A stretch of 64,000 nucleotides of DNA from Mucilaginibacter phenanthrenivorans (lineage in GTDB: Bacteria; Bacteroidota; Bacteroidia; Sphingobacteriales; Sphingobacteriaceae): assembly GCF_024721155.1 (NCBI RefSeq), contig NZ_JAHVAP010000007.1:62001-126000 (forward strand). The letters are read 5' to 3'. Of this stretch, positions 16,726 to 25,688 are shown in pieces. Position numbers and translations under genes: made by a program. Positions within the stretch are counted from its first letter, which is position 1. Every line of letters starts with the position of its first letter. The notes under the pieces are model-generated. The model was not told the origin of the DNA and ran no database searches. It was given only the letters and a program-made list of their open reading frames with translations.

Positions 16726-18846
16726 ATGTCACTAAGCACAACATCATTTAAGCATGTAAGTTACCTTTGGGATGATGCAAAAGCCGCCGAACTTGCCGGC
16801 GACGAGGTAGCCCTATTAATATATCGCTCCAATTTATTGGGCGCAGATCTGCGGCTTACCAACTACGGTGGCGGCAACACTTCCTGCAAGGTGATTTCGA
16901 AAGACCCGTTAACCGGCAGCGAAGTTGAAGTAATGTGGATAAAAGGCTCAGGAGGCGATATCGGCACACTTAAAAAGAGCGGACTGGCGGCGCTTTATGT
17001 CGACAGGTTACGCAGCCTTAAAAACGTTTACCGCGGTGTGCAGTATGAAGATGAAATGGTGGAACTGTTTAACCACTGTATTTATGACCTGGCCTCCAAG
17101 GCACCTTCTATCGATACCCCTTTGCACGGCTTTTTACCATTTAAACATATCGACCACCTTCACCCTGATGCGGCTATTGCAATTGCAGCGGCTAAAGACG
17201 GTAAAAAAATAACCCAGGAATTATTCAACGGCACCATTGGGTGGGTTGAATGGAAAAAACCTGGCTTTGAGCTGGGCTTGCAATTAAAGCAGTGCCTTGA
17301 TGAAAACCCCGGTATCCGTGGCATCATGTTGGGCTCGCATGGCTTATTTACCTGGGGCGATACCGCTTACGAAAGCTATGTAAACACGCTTGAAGTAATT
17401 GAGCGCTGCGCTGAATACCTGGAAGATAACTATGGTAAAAAAGGCCCTGTTTTTGGCGGACAAAAAATTGAAAGCCTTGACGAAGCCGGTCGTAAAAAAC
17501 AGGCAGCTGCAATAGCGCCAATCCTGCGCGGATTTTGCTCGAGCCAAAAACACATGATCGGTCATTTTACTGATGATGCACGTGTGCTGGAATTTATCAA
17601 CTCAAATGATCTTGACCGTTTGGCGCCACTAGGCACCAGCTGCCCGGATCACTTTTTGCGCACCAAGATCAGTCCGCTGGTATTGGATCTTAAACCCGGC
17701 GAAGATTTAAGCGATGTTAAAGCTTTACAGGAGCGTTTGGCCCCTGCATTTGAAGCCTACCGCAAAATGTACACAGACTATTATAATACCTGCAAACATG
17801 ATAACAGCCCGGCAATTCGCGATGCCAACCCGGTAATTATTTTATATCCGGGTGTAGGTTTGTTCTCGTTCTCAAAAGATAAACAAACAGCGCGCGTTGC
17901 AGCAGAGTTTTATACTAACGCCATCAATGTAATGAAGGGCTCGGAAGCAATTTCTGAATACACATCTTTACCGCGACAGGAGGCATTTGACATTGAGTAC
18001 TGGCTGCTTGAAGAAGCAAAGCTACAACGTATGCCAAAACCTAAAGCACTATCAGGTAAAATTGCCCTTATTACCGGCAGTGCCGGTGGTATAGGTAAAG
18101 CTATTGCTAAAAAGTTTGTTGATGAAGGCGCTGTTGTGATCCTGAACGACATGAACACCGAGCGTTTAGCCGGAGCAGGTGAAGAGTTTAAGAAACAATT
18201 CGGTAAAGATTCATACACAACCGCTGTGCTTGACGTTACCAACGAAGAGCAGATCAATGCAGCATTTGAAACCGCAGCTTTGGCTTTCGGCGGGATAGAT
18301 ATTATAGTAAACAATGCGGGACTTTCTATTTCCAAAACTATAGCCGACCATACCGAAAAGGATTGGGACTTATTGTATGATGTACTGGTAAAGGGTCAGT
18401 TTTTTGTAACCCAGGCAGCCACCGCAGTTATGAAAAAACAGGCAATTGGCGGCGATATCCTGAACATTGTAAGTAAAAATGCGCTGGTTAGCGGTCCTAA
18501 TAATGCGGGTTACGGCAGTGCGAAAGCTGCACAGCTCCACTTAAGCAGACTTAATGCTGCTGAACTGGGTGCTGATCATATCCGTGTTAACGTCGTAAAC
18601 CCTGATGCCGTAATAAGCGACAGTAATATATGGGCCGGCGGATGGGCCGAAGGCCGTGCAAAAGCTTACGGAATTACGGTTGCGGAACTGCCTGCTTATT
18701 ATGCAAAAAGAACATTATTGAATGAAGTAATTCTTCCTGATGATATTGCCAACGCTTGTTTCGCTTTTACAGGTGGCCTGCTGAACAAATCGACAGGGAA
18801 CGTGCTGAATGTTGATGGGGGAGTAGCAACAGCATTTGTTAGATAA
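16726..18846 (+). CDS. rhaEW: Fused rhamnulose-1-phosphate aldolase / lactaldehyde dehydrogenase
   Basis: A 706-residue bifunctional enzyme. The N-terminal ~430 residues are a class II aldolase (NYGGGNTSCK, HGFLPFKHIDHLHPDA, GIMLGSHGLFTWG with metal histidines) expected to split L-rhamnulose-1-phosphate into dihydroxyacetone phosphate and L-lactaldehyde. The C-terminal part is a short-chain dehydrogenase: NAD motif TGSAGGIG near 449-456, NNAG, and YxxxK as Y596/K600. It should oxidise the lactaldehyde to L-lactate. This RhaEW arrangement is known from comparative genomics of rhamnose catabolism. It is the first gene of the operon ending with lutC, whose products would consume the lactate. Confidence 0.92.
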   Translation: MSLSTTSFKHVSYLWDDAKAAELAGDEVALLIYRSNLLGADLRLTNYGGGNTSCKVISKDPLTGSEVEVMWIKGSGGDIGTLKKSGLAALYVDRLRSLKNVYRGVQYEDEMVELFNHCIYDLASKAPSIDTPLHGFLPFKHIDHLHPDAAIAIAAAKDGKKITQELFNGTIGWVEWKKPGFELGLQLKQCLDENPGIRGIMLGSHGLFTWGDTAYESYVNTLEVIERCAEYLEDNYGKKGPVFGGQKIESLDEAGRKKQAAAIAPILRGFCSSQKHMIGHFTDDARVLEFINSNDLDRLAPLGTSCPDHFLRTKISPLVLDLKPGEDLSDVKALQERLAPAFEAYRKMYTDYYNTCKHDNSPAIRDANPVIILYPGVGLFSFSKDKQTARVAAEFYTNAINVMKGSEAISEYTSLPRQEAFDIEYWLLEEAKLQRMPKPKALSGKIALITGSAGGIGKAIAKKFVDEGAVVILNDMNTERLAGAGEEFKKQFGKDSYTTAVLDVTNEEQINAAFETAALAFGGIDIIVNNAGLSISKTIADHTEKDWDLLYDVLVKGQFFVTQAATAVMKKQAIGGDILNIVSKNALVSGPNNAGYGSAKAAQLHLSRLNAAELGADHIRVNVVNPDAVISDSNIWAGGWAEGRAKAYGITVAELPAYYAKRTLLNEVILPDDIANACFAFTGGLLNKSTGNVLNVDGGVATAFVR

Positions 18847-18850
18847 TTTT

Positions 18851-18880
18851 AGTTCATGGTTCATAGTTGATGGTTCATGG
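18851..18880. repeat. GTTCATGG short repeats inside the operon
   Basis: Tandem imperfect copies of GGTTCATAGTT-like units lie in the 83-bp gap between rhaEW and rhaI. They look like a dispersed intergenic repeat; no function is evident. Confidence 0.35.
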
Positions 18881-18929
18881 CCGGAAGTCTGTGAATGAAT
18901 GTTAAAAAACACCAATTTAAATTTATATT

Positions 18930-20204
18930 ATGCGGATAGAGCAATATAAAATAGAAGAAATAAACGGCGAACAACTGGCAAACCACAAGCGCAAGCTTGA
19001 TTTTGTTGGCGCCGATGTGAAATATCTTGATGGCGTAATGGCCAAATTACAAGCGTTCAATATCGCTATCCCAAGTTGGGCATTAGGTACAGGCGGTACG
19101 CGTTTCGGCAGGTTTTCTGGTGGCGGTGAGCCACGCAGCCTGGAAGAAAAAATTGAAGATGTGGGCGTGATTCATGCGCTTAACAGGTCAAGCAATTCCA
19201 TTTCCCTGCACATTCCATGGGATATTCCTGATAATGCAGCATCTATAAAAGTGCTGGCTTCGCAATTGGGTTTGCATTTTGATGCGGTTAACTCCAATAC
19301 CTTCCAGGATCAGAAGGATCAAAAATACAGCTACAAATTTGGTTCACTTCATCATGTTGATAAGGAAGTGCGGAAACAGGCTATTGAGCACAATATCGAA
19401 GTAATAAAATACGGCGTTCAGCTAAATTCAAAAGCATTGTCAGTTTGGTTGTCTGATGGATCAAACTTTCCGGGACAGTTAAACTTCCGCACTGCTTTTC
19501 AAAATACACTGGAAAGTTTGCAGGAAATTTACAGCGCCCTGCCTGATGACTGGAAAGTTTGGGTAGAGTACAAACCGTACGAACCGAACTTTTACTCAAC
19601 CACCATTGGCGATTGGGGACAGTCATTATTATTGGCGAATAAATTGGGCGATAAAGCGGCTACGTTAGTTGATCTTGGTCACCATTTGCAAGGCGCAAAC
19701 ATCGAGCAGATTGTTTCCTTATTGCTGATGGAGGGCAAGCTTGCCGGATTCCACTTTAACGATTCGAAGTATGGCGATGATGACCTTACTGTAGGCAGCA
19801 TTAACCCATACCAATTGTTCCTGATCTTTAATGAGCTGGTTGAAGGTATGGATGCCCGCGGCATGACCCACGCAACCGATATCGGCTGGATGATTGATGC
19901 ATCGCATAATGTAAAAGATCCTATCGAGGATTTGTTGCAGTCGGTACAGGCAATAAAAATTGCTTACGCACAGGCTTTGATCGTTGATAAAGCAGCATTA
20001 CAGATCGCACAAAAAAATAATGATGTAACCCTCGCACAGGAAATCTTGCAGCAGGCTTATCGCACAGATGTTCGCCCGCTAATTGCAGAAGCAAGCCTGA
20101 AAGAAGGCGGTGCTTTGGATCCGGTTGGTGTGTACAGAAAGCTTAAAGTGCGTGATAATTTGATAAAGGAACGCGGATTAAAAACTGTTGCTACCGGGTT
20201 GTAG
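18930..20204 (+). CDS. rhaI: L-rhamnose isomerase, RhaI type
   Basis: A 424-residue TIM-barrel sugar isomerase converting L-rhamnose to L-rhamnulose. It belongs to the alternative isomerase family found in rhamnose operons that lack classical RhaA. Conserved metal-binding segments are WVEYKPYEP (Glu), TLVDLGHH (Asp/His) and GFHFNDSKYGDDD (His, Asp, Asp cluster). Length and the SWALGTGGTRFGRF N-terminal motif fit the family. It stands between the aldolase/dehydrogenase and the kinase. Confidence 0.9.
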   Translation: MRIEQYKIEEINGEQLANHKRKLDFVGADVKYLDGVMAKLQAFNIAIPSWALGTGGTRFGRFSGGGEPRSLEEKIEDVGVIHALNRSSNSISLHIPWDIPDNAASIKVLASQLGLHFDAVNSNTFQDQKDQKYSYKFGSLHHVDKEVRKQAIEHNIEVIKYGVQLNSKALSVWLSDGSNFPGQLNFRTAFQNTLESLQEIYSALPDDWKVWVEYKPYEPNFYSTTIGDWGQSLLLANKLGDKAATLVDLGHHLQGANIEQIVSLLLMEGKLAGFHFNDSKYGDDDLTVGSINPYQLFLIFNELVEGMDARGMTHATDIGWMIDASHNVKDPIEDLLQSVQAIKIAYAQALIVDKAALQIAQKNNDVTLAQEILQQAYRTDVRPLIAEASLKEGGALDPVGVYRKLKVRDNLIKERGLKTVATGL

Positions 20205-20222
20205 CCAAATATTTACCAGTAA

Positions 20223-21608
20223 ATGAGCGCCATACCCGTAATAGCAATATTTGACGTTGGCAAAACCAACAAAAAGCTGTTTTTATTCGATGAAAATTAC
20301 CAGATAGTTTTTGAGAAATCGGCCCGTTTTATCGAAACCGTTGATGAAGATGGCTTTGCCTGCGAAAACCTGGAGAGCTTGAGGCTGTCGGTTTTTGATT
20401 CGTTGAGCGAAATTTTCAGGCTGAAACAATATGAAGTGAAGGCGGTGAATTTTTCGGCATACGGAGCCAGCTTTGTTTATATTGATGAAGACGGCAAGCC
20501 GGTTGCGCCGCTATATAATTATCTCAAAGCGTATCCTGAAGAACTCAGCAGCGAGTTTTATAGAAAATACGGTGGTGAGGAAAAATTCAGTGTTGAAACT
20601 GCGTCGCCGGTTTTAGGAAGTTTAAATTCAGGGCTCCAGTTATACCGGTTAAAAAAGGAGAAGCCCGAAGTTTTCAAGAAGATAAAATACGCCCTGCATC
20701 TGCCGCAGTACCTGAGTTTTTTACTTTCGGGCAGCGCCTGTTCCGACCTTACCAGCATTGGCTGTCATACCGCTATGTGGGATTTTACACAAAATAGGTA
20801 TCATGATTGGATAAAACATGAGGGTATTGAATCGAAACTAGCCCCCATTGTTGACGCCGATACCGTGGTGCCGGCACTTTTTCCGGGTAATAGTTATAAG
20901 GTAGGTGTTGGCTTGCACGATAGTTCTGCCGCACTTATCCCATACCTTGTAAACTTTAGCGAACCGTTTATTTTAATCTCCACCGGTACCTGGTGTATCA
21001 GCCTGAATCCCTTTAATGATTCCCCGTTAACTGTATCGCAGCTTAAGAACGATTGTTTAAGCTACTTGCAATACCAGGGCAAGCCGGTGAAGGCTTCCCG
21101 CTTGTTTTCGGGTTTTGAACATGAGCAGCAGGTAAAGCGGATAGCCGAGCATTTTAAAACCGATATCATTAAATACCGGAACGTGGTTTTCGACCAGGAC
21201 ATCATCGATCACCTAAAAAAGAAAAAAATAACCGTCGACGATACAGTTAATGAAAATAAAAAAACTATTTTTGAAACCAGGGACCTTTCTGATTTCAGTG
21301 ATGACATCGAGGCATACCACCAATTAATAGTCGACCTGGTAAATTTGCAGGTGTTTTCAACGCAGTTGGTGTTAAAGGATACCGCCGTTAAGCGTATTTT
21401 TGTTGACGGAGGCTTTAGTAAAAACAGTGTTTATATGCACCTGCTGGCTACGGCCTTTCCGGGTATCGAAGTGTTTGCAGCCTCAATGGCGCAGGCAACC
21501 GCAGTTGGTGCAGCCCTGGCCATTCATAAGGAATGGAACAGAAAGAGCATCCCGAATGATATTATAAACTTAAAGTTTTACTCAGCCAGTCAAACCGCTT
21601 CCATATGA
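20223..21608 (+). CDS. rhaB: Rhamnulokinase (FGGY family)
   Basis: A 461-residue FGGY carbohydrate kinase with phosphate-1 motif IAIFDVGKTNKKLFLFDE, GTWCISLNPF in the middle and VDGGFSKNSVYMHLLAT in the C-terminal lobe. In this operon its substrate should be L-rhamnulose, giving the 1-phosphate for the upstream aldolase. It starts 19 bp after rhaI and overlaps lutA by 4 bp (ATGA). Specificity is inferred from context, since FGGY kinases differ little in motifs. Confidence 0.88.
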   Translation: MSAIPVIAIFDVGKTNKKLFLFDENYQIVFEKSARFIETVDEDGFACENLESLRLSVFDSLSEIFRLKQYEVKAVNFSAYGASFVYIDEDGKPVAPLYNYLKAYPEELSSEFYRKYGGEEKFSVETASPVLGSLNSGLQLYRLKKEKPEVFKKIKYALHLPQYLSFLLSGSACSDLTSIGCHTAMWDFTQNRYHDWIKHEGIESKLAPIVDADTVVPALFPGNSYKVGVGLHDSSAALIPYLVNFSEPFILISTGTWCISLNPFNDSPLTVSQLKNDCLSYLQYQGKPVKASRLFSGFEHEQQVKRIAEHFKTDIIKYRNVVFDQDIIDHLKKKKITVDDTVNENKKTIFETRDLSDFSDDIEAYHQLIVDLVNLQVFSTQLVLKDTAVKRIFVDGGFSKNSVYMHLLATAFPGIEVFAASMAQATAVGAALAIHKEWNRKSIPNDIINLKFYSASQTASI

Positions 21609-22315
21609 CCGTTGGACTATTTGTTCCGTGTTACGTAGACCAATTTTACCCGGGCGCAGCCATTGCCACTTTGCAATTGCTGGAAAAGCTGGGCGTGGAT
21701 GTTGCTTACCCGGCTAATCAAACTTGCTGCGGGCAGCCAATGGCAAATTCAGGCTTTGAGCATTTAACCGGCGACTGCAACGCACTCTTCATAAAAAACT
21801 TTGCTGAATTTGACTACGTGGTCGCGCCCTCAGGAAGTTGTGTGCTGCATATCAAGGAACATTTACATCACCCCATTAGTGAAAAGATCTACGAGCTGAG
21901 CGCGTTTTTAACGGATATATTGAATGTAAAATCATTGCCTGCAAAATTCCCGCACAAAGTTGGGATGCACCAAAGCTGCCATGGTCAGCGCGGGTTACAT
22001 CTATCACAAATGAGCGAATTGGTGGCACCGCAGTTTTCAAAGCCCGGCAGTTTGCTGAATATGGTTGAAGGAATCGAAATTATCCCGCTGGACAGGATTG
22101 ATGAATGTTGTGGCTTTGGTGGCACGTTTTGCGTGACCGAAGAAGCGGTATCGGCAAAAATGGGTGTTGACAGGGTAGATGATCACCTGAAACATGGGGC
22201 AGAATATATTACCGGTGTCGACATGTCGTGCCTGATGCATATGGAGGGTATCCTGAAGCGAAAAGGCAGCAAGGTAAAAGTTATTCATTTGGCAGAAATT
22301 TTAAACGGCGAATAG
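21605..22315 (+). CDS. lutA: LutA-type lactate utilisation Fe-S subunit
   Basis: A 236-residue protein with two cysteine-rich CCG domains (NQTCCGQPMANSG near 40 and DECCGFGGTFCV near 163), as in LutA/LldE of the LutABC L-lactate dehydrogenase system. It probably binds a 4Fe-4S cluster and takes part in oxidising L-lactate to pyruvate. The start overlaps rhaB and the stop abuts lutB, so lactate oxidation is built into the rhamnose operon. Confidence 0.92.
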   Translation: MTVGLFVPCYVDQFYPGAAIATLQLLEKLGVDVAYPANQTCCGQPMANSGFEHLTGDCNALFIKNFAEFDYVVAPSGSCVLHIKEHLHHPISEKIYELSAFLTDILNVKSLPAKFPHKVGMHQSCHGQRGLHLSQMSELVAPQFSKPGSLLNMVEGIEIIPLDRIDECCGFGGTFCVTEEAVSAKMGVDRVDDHLKHGAEYITGVDMSCLMHMEGILKRKGSKVKVIHLAEILNGE

Positions 22316-23695
22316 ATGAAGGAGATCCACGCAGAACATGCCGAATTAGCCGGTGAATTTAACAAAGACGAAGACCGTGTTGACTGGCACGACGAAACCC
22401 TATGGTGGATCCGTGCTAAGCGCGACAAGGCTGTAAATCAATTGCCTGAATGGGAGCGGCTTCGGGATGCAGCATCGCAGATAAAAGACCATGTGCTGGG
22501 TAACCTGGATACTTATTTGGAACAGTTTGAGGCCAACGCATTGCAAAATGGCGTTAAGGTACACTGGGCCGCGAATGCTGAAGAGCATAATAAGATAGTT
22601 TACCAGATCATGCTTGACCAGGGCGTGTTGCGCATGGTAAAAAGCAAATCTATGCTTACCGAGGAATGCCATTTGAACGAGTACCTCAAAGAGCATGGCA
22701 TTGAAGTAATAGATTCTGATTTGGGCGAACGAATCGTGCAACTGGCTGAAGAAGCCCCAAGCCATATCGTATTGCCTTGTATCCATAAAAAAAAGGAAGA
22801 AATAGGGGAGCTGTTCCACATTCACCTGGGAACTGAAAAGGGTAATTCCGATCCCCAATTTTTAACCAATACCGCGCGTATACATCTCCGCGAGATTTTC
22901 CTTACCCGTAAGGTAGCCCTAACTGGTGTGAACTTTGCCGTTGCCGAAACCGGCGAGATAGTAGTTTGTACCAATGAAGGCAATGCCGATATGGGCGCTC
23001 ATTTAGCAAACGTGCATATAGCCAGCATGGGGATTGAAAAGATCATCCCCAAAAAAGAACACCTTGGTGTATTTTTAAGATTACTAACGCGAAGCGCTAC
23101 AGGGCAACCTATTACCACTTATTCCAGCCATTTTAAAACACCACAGAATGGCAGGGAGATGCACATTATTATTGTCGACAACGGCCGAACCCGGCAATTG
23201 GGAAGGCCAGATTTTCGCAACTCGCTTAAATGTATCCGTTGCGGAGCATGTATGAATACCTGCCCGGTATACCGGAGAAGTGGTGGCCATAGTTACCACA
23301 ATGCAATTGCAGGCCCTATAGGCTCTATATTGGCTCCAAACCTGGATATGAAGGATTATGCTGATCTGCCATTTGCATCGACGCTCTGCGGATCATGCTC
23401 AAATGTATGCCCGGTAAAAATTGACATCCATCAGCAGTTATATAAATGGCGGCAGGTAATTGTTAAGGAGGGTTATGCAACCAAAACCAAAAAAGTAAGC
23501 ATGCAGGTAATGAGCAATACATTATCATCGCCAACTGCTTATCACTTAGCTGGAAAAATGGGCCGTTTCGTAATAAAATATGCGCCATTTGCCGTTAATA
23601 ACCGGCTTAATCCATGGTATAAACAACGCGACTTACCATCGGCGCCTGAGCAATCGTTTGGCGAGTGGTATAAGGAAAATCGAAAGAAACAGTAA
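22316..23695 (+). CDS. lutB: LutB-type lactate utilisation iron-sulfur protein
   Basis: A 459-residue protein with an N-terminal LUD domain (about 60-290; TGVNFAVAETGEIVVCTNEGN is conserved) and two ferredoxin-type cysteine motifs, CIRCGACMNTCPVYR near 304-318 and CGSCSNVCPVKID near 361-373, followed by a C-terminal LutB-specific tail. This is the electron-transfer core of the LutABC complex. It follows lutA with no gap and shares one base with lutC. Confidence 0.93.
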   Translation: MKEIHAEHAELAGEFNKDEDRVDWHDETLWWIRAKRDKAVNQLPEWERLRDAASQIKDHVLGNLDTYLEQFEANALQNGVKVHWAANAEEHNKIVYQIMLDQGVLRMVKSKSMLTEECHLNEYLKEHGIEVIDSDLGERIVQLAEEAPSHIVLPCIHKKKEEIGELFHIHLGTEKGNSDPQFLTNTARIHLREIFLTRKVALTGVNFAVAETGEIVVCTNEGNADMGAHLANVHIASMGIEKIIPKKEHLGVFLRLLTRSATGQPITTYSSHFKTPQNGREMHIIIVDNGRTRQLGRPDFRNSLKCIRCGACMNTCPVYRRSGGHSYHNAIAGPIGSILAPNLDMKDYADLPFASTLCGSCSNVCPVKIDIHQQLYKWRQVIVKEGYATKTKKVSMQVMSNTLSSPTAYHLAGKMGRFVIKYAPFAVNNRLNPWYKQRDLPSAPEQSFGEWYKENRKKQ

Positions 23696-24294
23696 TGAGC
23701 ACATCAACGAGCAGAGATAGTATTTTAGGCAAGGTCGCATTGAACAAACCGGAGAGCACACCTCTGCCAGATCTTTCCTTTTTTATAAATGGCACAGCAG
23801 CTGTTACAGAACAATTTATTACTATACTAGGCAATATTGGTGGGAAGGCACACCACCGTGAAGGAACGATAGACGAGGTCATCTCAACTATCAAAAACGA
23901 CTTTCCTGAACTAAAGCGAATTTACAGCTCTGATCCAGATGTTAGACGGGCGCTTGACCTGCAATTTGTCACCCCTGCTTCCGGTCATGCGTTCGAAGAC
24001 GTGGATGTCGCCATTATTAAAGCCCATTTTGGCGTAGCAGAAAACGGCGCTGTATGGATTACCGATGATTTGATGGGTAACCGGGCTTTACCGTTCATTT
24101 GCCAACACCTTGTAGTTATTGTAGATGAGAAGAACCTGGTACCAACTATGCACGAAGCTTATAAAAAGATCGGCTCATCAAAATATAATTATGGTGCGTT
24201 TATCGCCGGTCCGTCAAAAACCGCGGATATTGAGCAATCATTGGTATTAGGTGCTCATGGACCAAAATCAATGACGGTGTTTATCATGGCTTAA
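23695..24294 (+). CDS. lutC: LutC-type lactate utilisation protein
   Basis: A 199-residue LUD-domain protein, third part of LutABC. ENGAVWITDDLMGNRALPFICQHLV and the C-terminal GPSKTADIEQSLVLGAHGP match the family. It begins within the lutB stop codon (TAATG), showing tight coupling. Its role within the complex is not established. It closes the rhamnose operon, and an AraC regulator follows after about 150 bp. Confidence 0.92.
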   Translation: MSTSTSRDSILGKVALNKPESTPLPDLSFFINGTAAVTEQFITILGNIGGKAHHREGTIDEVISTIKNDFPELKRIYSSDPDVRRALDLQFVTPASGHAFEDVDVAIIKAHFGVAENGAVWITDDLMGNRALPFICQHLVVIVDEKNLVPTMHEAYKKIGSSKYNYGAFIAGPSKTADIEQSLVLGAHGPKSMTVFIMA

Positions 24295-24445
24295 TTCCTA
24301 TAAGCACTAACAATCGACATAATTGGCTCCCAAACGCGCTTCGGTTAACATTTTTTATACCAAACATTAACTTTCGTGGCATTCCAAAAAACAGGAAACC
24401 TATAGTTTTACATTGATAAACTTAGGACTCCAATTTATAACGGCA

Positions 24446-25336
24446 ATGCACCAGGTATTAGCTCCAAACGTAATGCGTGAAATAACGCCCCTTTCTGCGG
24501 GCGACTGTTTTACCATAACATCGCGGGAAAGAACGAAATTTGATTTCCCCCTGCATTATCACGATGAATATGAACTAACACTTTTATTAAATGCCAAGGG
24601 TGCTAAACGGGTTATTGGCAACAGTATTGGTGTAGTAGACGATGCCGAACTTGTTTTTATCGGCCCAAATCTTTACCATGCGTGGTTTACCCATCAGTGC
24701 AAATCGCAGTCGTTTACCGAAATTACCATACAATTTCACCAGGACCTTTTTGATGAACATTTCTTAAACAGGAATCAGTTTTGTTTGATCAGGAACATGT
24801 TTAATAATGCCCAACTTGGGATCCTGTTTCCAAGGGATACTGTTAACAACATAGTTGAGCGCATCTTAAACCTGAAACAAAAAACGCAATTTGCGGCGGT
24901 ACTGGAGCTGCTTTCAATTTTACATACGCTATCTCTTTCTGCAAACACGCAATTACTTTCAGATATAGGTTTTTCTGATGAAAAACTTCCCTACAAAAGC
25001 AGGCGTATAGAAAAGGTATTTGAGTTTCTTTTTAATAATTACGAAAGATCAATCACCTTAACCGAAGTGGCGAAAATTGCCAATATGCCCGCAACCTCAT
25101 TCAGTAGGTTTTTTAAAAAAAGAACCGGGAAGACCTTTGTTGAAAGTCTTAACGAGATCAGGCTTGGCCATGCTTCAAGAATGCTTGCAGATACAGATTT
25201 TAATATCACCACTATAGCTTATAGGTGTGGCTTTAACAATATTTCCAACTTCAATCGCATTTTTAAGCTGAAAAAATTGTGCGTTCCTAAAGTGTTTAGG
25301 GAAACGTATAACTCAGGCAAAAAGGTTTACATCTAA
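24446..25336 (+). CDS. AraC-family regulator, probably of rhamnose genes
   Basis: A regulator of about 296 residues with an N-terminal cupin sensor (FPLHYHDEYELTLLLN, ELVFIGPNLYHAW) and two C-terminal AraC helix-turn-helix motifs (SITLTEVAKIANMPATSFSRFFKKRTG; FNITTIAYRCGFNNISNFNRIFK). I prefer the ATG at 24446; an in-frame TTG at 24413 would add 11 residues. It follows lutC in the same direction with a 151-bp gap and most likely serves as the rhamnose regulator, as AraC-type RhaR does in Bacteroides. The gap has no clear terminator. Confidence 0.85.
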   Translation: MHQVLAPNVMREITPLSAGDCFTITSRERTKFDFPLHYHDEYELTLLLNAKGAKRVIGNSIGVVDDAELVFIGPNLYHAWFTHQCKSQSFTEITIQFHQDLFDEHFLNRNQFCLIRNMFNNAQLGILFPRDTVNNIVERILNLKQKTQFAAVLELLSILHTLSLSANTQLLSDIGFSDEKLPYKSRRIEKVFEFLFNNYERSITLTEVAKIANMPATSFSRFFKKRTGKTFVESLNEIRLGHASRMLADTDFNITTIAYRCGFNNISNFNRIFKLKKLCVPKVFRETYNSGKKVYI

Positions 25337-25386
25337 TAAACTCGTCCGTTATTTCGATACACGGTTATCATTTCAGCTACCTGGTG

Positions 25387-25421
25387 AAAAGGCCGTCGAC
25401 AATCAATAAAAGCGCCTTTTT
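25387..25421 (+). terminator. Weak terminator after AraC gene
   Basis: AAAAGGC (25387-25393) can pair with GCCTTTT (25414-25420) across a 20-nt loop, followed by T. The stem is only 7 bp, so termination may be partial. Confidence 0.35.
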
Positions 25422-25453
25422 GTGGTACTATGCTAACCAATGTCACATTAAAT

Positions 25454-25464
25454 TTAACATTTGT
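25454..25464 (+). promoter_or_regulatory. TTAACATTTGT motif before hybrid regulator
   Basis: The 11-mer TTAACATTTGT occurs here, again at 32540-32550 before GH31 and at 35781-35791 before the first SusC, with a one-mismatch copy TAAACATTTGT at 32698-32708. It may be a site for the hybrid regulator or contain a -33 TTTG; neither is shown. Confidence 0.3.
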
Positions 25465-25518
25465 TGCATGCTATTACTTTTAAAAGCTATATTTTTACAG
25501 TAAGCATTCTTATAAACC

Positions 25519-25614
25519 AAAAATTACCGCAGGATCTGTTGATCCCGAAAAACTTACTTAACCCGCTTGACTGACTAAGCCCTGATAAGCGGAAGTAATA
25601 AAGCGGTAATTTTT
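25519..25614 (+). ncRNA. Structured leader RNA (three-way junction)
   Basis: Three nested helices can be drawn without mismatches. P1 pairs AAAAATTACCGC (25519-25530) with GCGGTAATTTTT (25603-25614). P2 is GGATC-TGTT-GATCC (25532-25545). P3 pairs TTACTT (25554-25559) with AAGTAA (25593-25598) and CCGCTT (25563-25568) with AAGCGG (25587-25592), separated by a 3-nt AAC bulge, with an 18-nt loop. The element ends 74 nt before the hybrid regulator start. It could be a leader control element or a small RNA, and the AT-rich P1 could alternatively be a pair of mobile-element terminal repeats. I recognise no known RNA family. Confidence 0.5.
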
Positions 25615-25683
25615 ATGAATGTAGAAATTACAATTATAGCAGCGGTATTGTTGCTAGTAAACCGATATAAGGCCAATTTATAA
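25615..25683 (+). CDS. Possible 22-residue leader peptide
   Basis: An ATG directly after helix P1 opens a 22-codon frame with a hydrophobic core (ITIIAAVLLLV) and a basic end (NRYK), closing with TAA at 25681-25683, 2 bp before the GTG and 5 bp before the ATG of the hybrid regulator. Placement suggests a leader peptide or a small membrane protein coupled to that gene, but ORFs this short arise by chance. Confidence 0.25.
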   Translation: MNVEITIIAAVLLLVNRYKANL

Positions 25684-25688
25684 ATGTG

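Noticed and set aside
18851..18880. GTTCATGG repeats as an operator inside the rhamnose operon
   Set aside because: Degenerate tandem repeats inside an operon with no promoter-like sequence; more like a dispersed low-complexity repeat.
25475..25482. A fifth fucose-type module before the hybrid regulator (TACTTTTA at 25475)
   Set aside because: The -7-like box is present but the positions 29 and 50 bp upstream have no TATCCAT-like half-sites.
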